Source of the DNA: Frankineae bacterium MT45
Lineage (GTDB): Bacteria; Actinomycetota; Actinomycetes; Mycobacteriales; Jatrophihabitantaceae
Reading direction: 5' to 3'
Length of the DNA: 64,000 nucleotides
Assembly: GCA_900100325.1 (NCBI GenBank)
Contig: LT629697.1
Location: 2,105,423 to 2,169,422, forward strand
Below are positions 56,664 through 63,405 of this stretch, one piece after another. The notes under the pieces are model-generated. The model had not been told where the DNA came from, searched no databases, and worked only from the letters and a program-made list of their open reading frames with translations. A program made the position numbers and the translations under genes. Each line of letters begins with the position of its first letter. The first letter of the stretch is position 1.

Positions 56664-56748
56664 CTAAGGGTGGTCTCCTGAGAGCGGCCAGACGCTCGCT
56701 GTGCCCGGCGGCTACCTCGCTCTTCTCGGAGTCGGCCGCTCGGCCCCG

Positions 56749-56832
56749 GCCGCTTGGACTCAGGAGCTTGGCCTCAGCCGCTTGGACTCAGCAGCTTGGC
56801 CTAGGCAGCTTGGACTAGGCCGCTACGACTCC
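56749..56832. repeat. six tandem 14-bp repeats spanning the stop of the RAM-domain gene
   Basis: Units at 56749, 56763, 56777, 56791, 56805 and 56819 follow GCCGCTTGGACTCA with substitutions. The last unit contains the stop codon and final codons of the 56823-57107 gene. Confidence 0.85.
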
Positions 56833-57107
56833 GTGTAGCCGATTGAGAAGGCCGCGTCGAGGTCGTGCTGGGAGTAGGCCCGGAAGGCGATGTGGGTGTC
56901 CGTGTGGAGCACTCCGGGCACCTTGCTGATCCGGCCCGCGATCACAGCAGCGACATCGTCGAACTCGCGCACTCGCACGATGACGATCAGATCTACGTCG
57001 CCGGAGACGGAGTAGACCTCGCTCACCCCGTCGAGATCGGCCAACTGCTGCGCCACCTCAGGGATGCTGTCGGATTCGACGGAGACCAGGACGATCGCTG
57101 TGATCAT
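56823..57107 (-). CDS. stand-alone Lrp/AsnC ligand-binding (RAM) domain protein
   Basis: 94 residues. ITAIVLVSVESDSIPEVAQQ, then GVSEVYSVSGDVDLIVIVRV and KVPGVLHTDTHIAFRAYS give the alpha/beta sandwich of Lrp RAM domains, without the DNA-binding half. Such proteins bind amino acids or form dimers with other Lrp members. It is convergent with trpD. AGGA lies 8 nt before ATG 57107. The C-terminal codons overlap the 14-bp repeats. Confidence 0.88.
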   Translation of the reverse strand: MITAIVLVSVESDSIPEVAQQLADLDGVSEVYSVSGDVDLIVIVRVREFDDVAAVIAGRISKVPGVLHTDTHIAFRAYSQHDLDAAFSIGYTES

Positions 57108-57144
57108 GATCGCGATCCTAGCGAGCTTCCGCACCGCGTGGGCC

Positions 57145-58914
57145 TCACCTCGCCGGCCGGCTCAGCAGTGGCAGGCGGCGTCGATCGGCGAACGGATCGG
57201 CATCGCGCCGCCGGCGCTCGTCCGCGTGGCTGGCCAGCCCCAGTGAGCCGGCTCCGAATGCCGGGTGGGACCAGGCCTGGGACGTCTGTACCAGTCGTGT
57301 TCGTGGCTGCTCGAGCCAGCGCAGGATGCATTCGGTCTCTTCGGCCAGCGCTGCCGGCAGGGGGCCCGGCCCGGGGCGCACCGCCTCGGCGTTGGTCAGC
57401 AAAGCGTCGATCACCTCCCACGGCGATCGCCCGCGTTCGGCCACGCCGGCCGCGGTGAGTCGGCCGTGGCTCACCACGGAGAGTTCCCAGCCACCTGAAC
57501 CGTCGGGCGCGGCCGCCACAAGCTGTTCGATGCTCGTCAGTGAGCGAAGCCGCTGCATTCGGGCGCAGGCGCGAACCACAACAGCCATTCGATCGCGTAC
57601 CACTCCGGCCTGCTCGTAACGCTGGGCCGTGGACAGTTGCTCAACCTTGAGTCGCAGCGGCTCGATCAACGGGCGCGCGTCGCCTGACCAGGCGCGCGCC
57701 ACCAGTTCCGTCAGATCGGAGTAGTGGGCGGGCGTCACCTCTCCCTCGCAGGGTGCGCAGCAGCGACCTATGCCGGCTAGCGCGCAGGCGGCACGGACCC
57801 GGCGCCGCAGCGAGAGGCGGTCGCTGCATTGGCGGAGCGGGACCGCATCGTGGATCGCGTCCCGGACGGCCTCTGCCTGCCGTTGAGTCCGAAGCGGGCC
57901 CAGGTAGTGAGCGTTGTCATTGCGCACCTCCCGAACGATGGACAGCCGCGGGTAGACCTCGCTGGTGAGCTTTAACCAGACTTGCCGCTCGGGGAACTTC
58001 GATCGCCGGTTGTAGCGCGGTTTGTGCGCCGCGATGAGCCTGAGCTCCCGAACCTGGGCCTCGAGGGGATGACTGCACGCGATCGGATCGACTCGGGCCG
58101 CCAAGCCCACCATCTCGCCCATCCGACTGCGAGTCTCGCTGGCCAGGAAGTACTGGCGTACCCGGGAACGGATGTTGCGGCTGGTCCCGACGTAGAGCGG
58201 TTCGCCCCGATCGTCTCGAAAGATATAGACGCCCGGCGAGGTGGGGAGCCCGTCGGCCAGGTGACGTTTGCGGCGCTGGGCGTCGGAGACCTTGCTGGTG
58301 AACGCCTTTAGCTCCGGCAAGGTCTGGACACCGATGTTCCCGAGCCGGGCGATAAGGCCGTGCAGGACGTCCACGGTGGCTCGGGCGTCGGCCAGCGCTC
58401 GGTGAACCGGTGTCGTCGTGGCCTGGAAGTAAGCGGCCAAGGTGGAGAGCTTGCAGTTGGGCACCTCGTCGCGAGTAAGCACACGCCGTGCCAGCACAGC
58501 TGTGTCGAGCACGGGGAACATCGGCCAGGGAATCTGGCCCGCGTCGGCCGCCGCCCGCATGAAGCCGACGTCGAACGGTGCGTTGTGGGCGACCAGGGTG
58601 CTGCCGCGGGCGAACTCCAGGAACGACAGCAGTACCTCGCCGACCGGTGGTGCCCCGACCACCATCGCGTCGGTGATTCCGGTGAGCACGCTGACAAAGG
58701 GGGTAATCCCGATGCCCGGGTCGACGAGGGATTGAAACTCGCCGAGGACGACGCCGCCTCGGACCCTTACCGCCCCGAATTCGGTGATGGCGTCACTGCC
58801 GGCGCTCCCACCAGTGGTCTCCAGATCGACCACCGTGAAGGTGGTCTGCTGCAGCGTCTCATCGAGGTCGTCGAGACTCGTCTGGACGAAGGTGGGGGCT
58901 GGGGTCGGACTCAC
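57145..58914 (-). CDS. DEDDh exonuclease with GIY-YIG (UvrC N-terminal-like) domain
   Basis: 589 residues. The DnaQ-type 3'-5' exonuclease domain (about 20-190) has all four acidic residues plus His: DLETTG, HNAPFD and HRALADARATVD. A UvrC-like GIY-YIG domain follows (about 225-310: GVYIFRDD, EPLYVGTSRNIRSRV) with a UvrC-like region containing CALAGIGRCCAPCEG. This is the Rv2191 family, thought to act in DNA repair. GTG 58914 is preceded at 7 nt by TAACGT and a PafBC-type TGTCAGAC box, so the gene is probably leaderless and DNA-damage induced. Confidence 0.93.
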   Translation of the reverse strand: MSPTPAPTFVQTSLDDLDETLQQTTFTVVDLETTGGSAGSDAITEFGAVRVRGGVVLGEFQSLVDPGIGITPFVSVLTGITDAMVVGAPPVGEVLLSFLEFARGSTLVAHNAPFDVGFMRAAADAGQIPWPMFPVLDTAVLARRVLTRDEVPNCKLSTLAAYFQATTTPVHRALADARATVDVLHGLIARLGNIGVQTLPELKAFTSKVSDAQRRKRHLADGLPTSPGVYIFRDDRGEPLYVGTSRNIRSRVRQYFLASETRSRMGEMVGLAARVDPIACSHPLEAQVRELRLIAAHKPRYNRRSKFPERQVWLKLTSEVYPRLSIVREVRNDNAHYLGPLRTQRQAEAVRDAIHDAVPLRQCSDRLSLRRRVRAACALAGIGRCCAPCEGEVTPAHYSDLTELVARAWSGDARPLIEPLRLKVEQLSTAQRYEQAGVVRDRMAVVVRACARMQRLRSLTSIEQLVAAAPDGSGGWELSVVSHGRLTAAGVAERGRSPWEVIDALLTNAEAVRPGPGPLPAALAEETECILRWLEQPRTRLVQTSQAWSHPAFGAGSLGLASHADERRRRDADPFADRRRLPLLSRPAR

Positions 58915-58921
58915 GAATCGG

Positions 58922-58943
58922 ACGTTAGCCAGAGGGTCTGACA
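58922..58943 (-). promoter_or_regulatory. PafBC-type (RecA-NDp) promoter of the DEDDh/GIY-YIG gene
   Basis: On the minus strand TGTCAGAC-N8-TAACGT, then 7 nt to GTG 58914. This fits the mycobacterial damage-responsive consensus tTGTCRgtg-N8-TAnnnT except for the two weakly conserved bases. Confidence 0.65.
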
Positions 58944-58985
58944 GAAATGAGAAAGCTCGCCGACCACCAGAGCGAGTGCCGAAAA

Positions 58986-59008
58986 TTGTCAGACCCCGGT
59001 CCTACCTT
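58986..59008 (+). promoter_or_regulatory. PafBC-type promoter of the Cys-rich small gene
   Basis: TTGTCAGAC-CCCGGTCC-TACCTT again has the 8-nt spacing. Transcription would start near 59015, 42 nt before ATG 59057. Confidence 0.6.
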
Positions 59009-59056
59009 GGCGACGAGTCCACGGCGTCACCCGACGCCATCGTCTTGGAGGTACAC

Positions 59057-59377
59057 ATGCTGATCGACTGCCGAACCTGTTCCATTCGCGCCACCGGGTG
59101 CGCCGACTGTGTCATCACTGTGCTCCTAGCGAGCCCACCTATCGACGCTGAGTTCGAGCCGGACCTGGCTGGGTCGGTCGCAGTGGTCGAGTTCGACCCG
59201 CAGGAGCACTCCGCCCTCGCCGCGCTGGCCGACGGCGGGCTCATCCCGCCGCTGCGGATGAGCCGGGACGAAGAGGACGGCCTGGCCTCGCCGGAGCCCG
59301 ACGTGTCCCGGCGCGCCGCGCGCGGAAACCGACAGGGGCTTAACGTCGCGCCTGCACGATGTCGACGGGTCGGATGA
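59057..59377 (+). CDS. Cys-rich small actinobacterial protein of unknown function
   Basis: 106 residues. MLIDCRTCSIRATGCADCVI has Cys5-x2-Cys8 and Cys15-x2-Cys18, a likely zinc or Fe-S site, followed by a short core VAVVEFDPQEHSALAALADG and GLIPPLRM. A variable basic tail follows. Similar small proteins are found near NlpC/P60 genes in other actinobacteria; no function is known to me. GGAGG lies 5 nt before ATG 59057. It sits between a damage-type promoter and the riboswitch region. Confidence 0.82.
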   Translation: MLIDCRTCSIRATGCADCVITVLLASPPIDAEFEPDLAGSVAVVEFDPQEHSALAALADGGLIPPLRMSRDEEDGLASPEPDVSRRAARGNRQGLNVAPARCRRVG

Positions 59378-59501
59378 GCGGCGTCACAGAATCGATGTGT
59401 CGTGGGTCACCACTTGTGGGAAATCTCAGGCCGAGGGGTACATAAACGCTGGCACCTAGGCCACCTAGCTAACGCGGCTGAGAACCGGCCGCATGTCATC
59501 G

Positions 59502-59531
59502 TTGCCCAAGAACGCGATCATCCCGTAATCT
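59502..59531 (+). promoter_or_regulatory. candidate promoter of riboswitch transcript
   Basis: TTGCCC (59502-59507), an 18-nt spacer, then TAATCT (59526-59531). The start would be near 59538, about 45 nt before the riboswitch P1 stem. Confidence 0.45.
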
Positions 59532-59580
59532 TTCCGAGACCTTACGTCTAGCCGATTCCCGCCCGGGATTCACCGTTTGG

Positions 59581-59790
59581 TCACCGCCGAATCACGACGA
59601 CGGCTACGCACGGGGGTGCAGCTTTCGCTGCCATCTCTGCTGCCTGCCTGTGAACCGGGGACCCATCCGTTCCCTGGGGTGAATCGACGCGTGTCTACGA
59701 CTGAGTAGTAGTACTCAGCAGTAGCCAGCGCCGTAGGGCTTCTTCCGGCCCGAACCCGTCAGCTAACTCGGTAGGCGGTCAAGGGAAGAA
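59581..59790 (+). promoter_or_regulatory. c-di-AMP riboswitch (ydaO/yuaA class)
   Basis: The P1 stem pairs ACCGCC (59583-59588) with GGCGGT (59774-59779). In between are the ydaO conserved blocks in order: GCCGAATC, GGGGTGCAGC, AACCGGGGACCCA, GGGGTGAATC, CGTAGGGC and CCCGAACCCGTCAGCTAAC with GGTAGGCGG, then AAGGGAAG. This class controls wall hydrolase genes in actinobacteria, normally switching them off when c-di-AMP is high. Confidence 0.93.
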
Positions 59791-59805
59791 GGAGTTGCGC
59801 CAACT

Positions 59806-60828
59806 GTGGCGTTGAAGAACCTCAATAACGGCATTCGACTTTTGCTTGCGGGTTCACTTGTAGCTGGCGTTGGATTTGCGCTCCCGGTTGTTGCCGGCGC
59901 CGATCCGACCTCTGCCGCTGCCACCCGGCAGAAGCTCGACGTCCTGGCTGTTCAGAGCAGCCAGCTGACCGAAAAATACGACCAGGCGCAGACGATTGTC
60001 GCCGCGAAGCAGGCCGCAGCCAATCTGGCCCAGCAGCAGGCCCAGCAGGCCGCGGCGGCGTTCCAGGCCGCCCGCGCTCGCCTGAGCGAGGTTGTGGTCG
60101 CTCAGTACGAATCGCCGGCCTTCAGCTCGACTGGTGCACTCCTCACCAGCGACAGCGGCCAGCAGTACCTCGATACGGTCAGCAACCTGACCCTCATCTC
60201 CACCAATCGAGGCGATGTTGTCGTCCAGTTCGACGGTGCAGCGAAAGCCTCTGCCGCCGCCACGAAGGCCGCTGCCGCAGCCCTGGCCGCCGCCACCAAG
60301 ACGCGCGACGCCCTGAACGCCCAGCGCACCACGCTGGCCCAGTCGATCGCCAAGTACCAGGGCCTGCTCGCCACGCTCACCGCGGCTGAGCAGCGGACCT
60401 ACCGCAACACGAACACGGTCGCTGACACCGCCGTCGCGGTGAAAGCCGCCGTACCGGTCACCGTCCCGGCTCCGACGGCCGCCGCCGGAAAGGCCGTCGC
60501 CTTCGCGCTGGCCCAAGTCGGCAAGCCGTACGTCTTCGGTGCGTCCGGACCGGGTGCCTACGACTGCTCCGGATTGACCTCGGCCGCGTACGCAGCCGCC
60601 GGCATCTCGCTCCCGCACAGCGCGGAAGGGCAGTACAGCTACGGCACCCACGTCAGCTTCGGGCAGCTCGAGCCCGGCGACCTGATCTTCCTGTACCAGC
60701 CGATCGGACACGTCGAGATCTACATCGGCGGTGGGCTGGCCGTCTCGGCGCCCACCAGCGGTGAGAACGTCAAGGTCATCACGGTTTCGGCTGGAGACGG
60801 CTACACCGGAGCAACCCGGCTAACCTGA
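59806..60828 (+). CDS. secreted NlpC/P60 peptidoglycan endopeptidase
   Basis: 340 residues. A signal peptide (about 1-32) is followed by an Ala/Gln-rich coiled coil (about 35-200) and a C-terminal NlpC/P60 domain with Cys in YDCSGLTSAAY and His in GHVEIYIGGG. The third catalytic position (VSAPTSG) is Ser where many relatives have His or Asn. This is a RipA-like layout (Rv2190c in gene order): a D,L-endopeptidase cleaving peptide stems, with the coiled coil holding it inactive or at the wall. Translation starts at GTG 59806 after AAGGAG at 11 nt, directly behind the riboswitch. Confidence 0.94.
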   Translation: MALKNLNNGIRLLLAGSLVAGVGFALPVVAGADPTSAAATRQKLDVLAVQSSQLTEKYDQAQTIVAAKQAAANLAQQQAQQAAAAFQAARARLSEVVVAQYESPAFSSTGALLTSDSGQQYLDTVSNLTLISTNRGDVVVQFDGAAKASAAATKAAAAALAAATKTRDALNAQRTTLAQSIAKYQGLLATLTAAEQRTYRNTNTVADTAVAVKAAVPVTVPAPTAAAGKAVAFALAQVGKPYVFGASGPGAYDCSGLTSAAYAAAGISLPHSAEGQYSYGTHVSFGQLEPGDLIFLYQPIGHVEIYIGGGLAVSAPTSGENVKVITVSAGDGYTGATRLT

Positions 60829-60833
60829 TCGGC

Positions 60834-62177
60834 GTGCTGCACCACCGACGTCGTCGCACTGTACTGCTGGCCTGTGCGACGCAGATTCTGGTCGCCCTGC
60901 TAGGGCTGGCGGCTGTCGTTGCCTGGACTTCGCCCAGCGATTCGTCCCGCGCAGCCGAAGCCGGGCCGACCGGCTCCGGGACCGCGCCCACGCAGGCGCA
61001 GGTCGCTGCCCTGCTGGCAAGCCAGAGCAGCGCCATGATCGCTCGGGACCGGTCGCGATTCGCGGCCGGTCTCGACCCGTCTCCGGCCGCGAAGACCTAC
61101 CGGGACGCGCAACTCGCCGCCTTCGGCAACATCGCCGACGTTCCGCTCGCGTCCTGGGTCGAGAGCATCGACTCGCCGGTGACCGCCACCGACGCGGCCC
61201 AGGCGGCGACGACCCGGCTCGGGGCGAACGCCACCATCGTCAAGGTTCAGTTGGCCTACGCGCTGCGCGATGTCGATCCGGCGCCGACTCTGCACTCGCT
61301 CTGGTTGACCTTCGTCCATCGAGACGGACGGACGGTGATCTCCAGTGACTCCGATCTCGCCGACCAGGCCGGGGCGAGCTGGCACGGCCTGTGGGACTAC
61401 GGCAAGGTCGACGTGTATCGAGGCGCATCGAGCCTGGTACTGGCCCATCCCCAATTTGCCGCACTGCTGCCCGTGTACGCGGGCGTCGTTGACAGCGCTG
61501 TGAAGGCCGTGACAGCGGTGTGGGGATCTGACTGGACCCGACAGGTCGCCGTCGTCATCCCCGATACCCAGGACGAAATGACGGCCGTGATCGGCAACGA
61601 TCTGGTGCTCAACCAGATCGACGCCGTCTCGGTGGCCGACGTGGACAACCCGGAGGCCGGCCAGTTGCTCGGACAGCGGGTGGTGCTCAACCCGGCCAAC
61701 CTGCAGAAGCTCAGCGACGTCGGCGAGCAGATCGTGCTCCGCCACGAAGTCACACTGATCGCCACCCGCCCCACCGTGGGCACTGGGATGCCCACCTGGT
61801 TGATCGAGGGGTTCGCCGAGTATGTGGCGAACCTCAACAGCGGCCAGACGGTGAAATTCGCCGCGTCCGAACTCAGCCACGACGTCGCCGCCGGCCGGGT
61901 GCCGACGTCCCTGCCGACCACGACCGACTACAACAGCGAGAACACCCGAATCGCTCAGGTCTACGAAGAGTCCTGGTTGGCCTGCCGTTACATCGCCGCT
62001 CGAGCCGGCGAGTCCGGGCTGCTGAAGTTCTACCGGGCCGTCGCAGCCGCGATCCAGGCGGTCCCGGCGGCAACCGCCGATGAGGCGGTGAACGGCGCGC
62101 TAAAGTCTGTGCTCGGCGTCTCGACCACCCAGTTCGCATCCGGTTGGTCGGGCTATCTGCGGGCTCAGCTGAGCTGA
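60834..62177 (+). CDS. membrane-anchored gluzincin-like protein with degenerate HExxH
   Basis: 447 residues. An N-terminal anchor helix (about 10-30) precedes two extracytoplasmic domains. The C-terminal one contains LRHEVTLIATR and MPTWLIEGFAEYVA, the arrangement of actinobacterial peptidase-MA-like proteins (HExxH plus E of WLxEGFAxYV). Here the second His is Leu, so zinc binding and catalysis are probably lost. It begins 5 nt after the NlpC/P60 stop and is likely under the same riboswitch. By gene order it corresponds to Rv2189c. Function unknown. Confidence 0.8.
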   Translation: MLHHRRRRTVLLACATQILVALLGLAAVVAWTSPSDSSRAAEAGPTGSGTAPTQAQVAALLASQSSAMIARDRSRFAAGLDPSPAAKTYRDAQLAAFGNIADVPLASWVESIDSPVTATDAAQAATTRLGANATIVKVQLAYALRDVDPAPTLHSLWLTFVHRDGRTVISSDSDLADQAGASWHGLWDYGKVDVYRGASSLVLAHPQFAALLPVYAGVVDSAVKAVTAVWGSDWTRQVAVVIPDTQDEMTAVIGNDLVLNQIDAVSVADVDNPEAGQLLGQRVVLNPANLQKLSDVGEQIVLRHEVTLIATRPTVGTGMPTWLIEGFAEYVANLNSGQTVKFAASELSHDVAAGRVPTSLPTTTDYNSENTRIAQVYEESWLACRYIAARAGESGLLKFYRAVAAAIQAVPAATADEAVNGALKSVLGVSTTQFASGWSGYLRAQLS

Positions 62178-62221
62178 CGTCCCGCGGGACCAGCCTCACT
62201 CGTAGGAACGGAGACTCTCCC

Positions 62222-63358
62222 GTGGCGCAGCGCACCCGGCGCACGCTGATCGTCACCAACGACTTTCCGCCCCGGCAGGGAGGCATCCAGTCGTTCGTCC
62301 ATGCCATGGCAACCCGCCAGCCGGCCGATGAACTGCTTGTCTATGCCTCCGACTACCCGGGCGCGGCGGAGTTCGACGCGAAGCAACCATTTCGGGTGAT
62401 CCGGCACGGCACCGGCATGCTGCTGCCGACTCCGGCCGCCAGTCGCGCTATCACCGCGGCGGCGCGGGACTTCGCGGCCACCGCGGTCTGGTTCGGTGCG
62501 GCGGCCCCGCTCGGCCTGCTCGCTCCCGCGCTGCGCAGGGCCGGAGTGGAGCAACTCGTCGCGACTACCCACGGCCACGAAGTGGGTTGGGCGAAACTGC
62601 CGGGGGCCCGTCAGATGCTGCGCCGCATCGGGAGCGAGTGCGACGTCGTCACCTACCTGGGCGAGTACACCCGCACCCGGCTGGCTGCGGCGCTCGGCCC
62701 TGACGTGCGCCTTGAGCGATTGGCGCCGGGCGTCAACACGACGACCTTCGCGCCCGACCCGGACGGCCGACGACGGCTGAGGGCGACGCTCGGCCTCGGC
62801 GATCGACCGACAATCGTCTGTGTTTCCCGGCTTGTTCCCCGTAAGGGTCAGGACGAGTTGATCGCCGCGCTCGCCGGTGTGCAGGCCCAGGTGCCGGACG
62901 TGGCGCTGCTCATCGTCGGAGACGGCAAGTACCAGCAATCACTGCGCGACCAGGCCCACCGCGCGGGTGTCGCCGACGACGTGATCTTCACCGGGCCGGT
63001 GCCGCACGACCAGTTACCGGCCCACTTCGCGGCCGGTGATGTCTTCGCGATGCCGTGCCGGACTCGGCGACGCGGACTGGACGTTGAGGGACTCGGCATC
63101 GTCTACCTGGAGGCCTCGGCGATGGGCCTGCCGGTGATCGCCGGCGACTCCGGCGGGGCACCGGACGCCGTGTTGGCCGGGCGCACCGGCTACGTCGTGA
63201 ACGGATGGGACCGTCCCGCCATCGTCCAGCGCTGCGCGGAACTGCTGGGCGACGAGACCCTGCGCCAGATGATGGGCGAGGCCGGCCGCCGCTGGGTCGT
63301 CGATGAGTGGCAGTGGGACGGTGCCGCGGCGACCCTGCGTGCGATGCTCGATCGCTGA
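62222..63358 (+). CDS. pimB: GDP-mannose-dependent glycosyltransferase (PimB type)
   Basis: 378 residues, GT4 family. The N-terminal loop NDFPPRQGGIQSFVHAM, then the acceptor-side THGHEVGW and the C-terminal donor site with RLVPRKGQDELI, GDGKY and the E-x7-E motif (EGLGIVYLEASAMGLPVIAG), matches mycobacterial PimB' (Rv2188c), which adds the second mannose to phosphatidylinositol mannoside. GTG 62222 has GGAG 8 nt upstream. It is convergent with fadD15. Lipomannan synthesis genes are not otherwise in view. Confidence 0.91.
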   Translation: MAQRTRRTLIVTNDFPPRQGGIQSFVHAMATRQPADELLVYASDYPGAAEFDAKQPFRVIRHGTGMLLPTPAASRAITAAARDFAATAVWFGAAAPLGLLAPALRRAGVEQLVATTHGHEVGWAKLPGARQMLRRIGSECDVVTYLGEYTRTRLAAALGPDVRLERLAPGVNTTTFAPDPDGRRRLRATLGLGDRPTIVCVSRLVPRKGQDELIAALAGVQAQVPDVALLIVGDGKYQQSLRDQAHRAGVADDVIFTGPVPHDQLPAHFAAGDVFAMPCRTRRRGLDVEGLGIVYLEASAMGLPVIAGDSGGAPDAVLAGRTGYVVNGWDRPAIVQRCAELLGDETLRQMMGEAGRRWVVDEWQWDGAAATLRAMLDR

Positions 63359-63405
63359 AATCGTCCCGCGTTTAGAGGTGAGCGGGCAGCGTGCCGCGGG
63401 CTCGG

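Larger units (their letters stand above)
59378..59805 (+). promoter_or_regulatory. 428-nt leader region of the NlpC/P60 gene
   Basis: No gene is present. It holds a candidate promoter (59502-59531), the c-di-AMP riboswitch (59581-59790), and a short AGTTG-CGC-CAACT hairpin (59793-59805) just before GTG 59806. Nothing is recognised in 59378-59500. Confidence 0.85.

Noticed and set aside
58784-59056. Long N-terminal extension of the Cys-rich protein
   Set aside because: It would read through both promoter motifs and the nuclease gene start; GGAGG before ATG 59057 defines the start.
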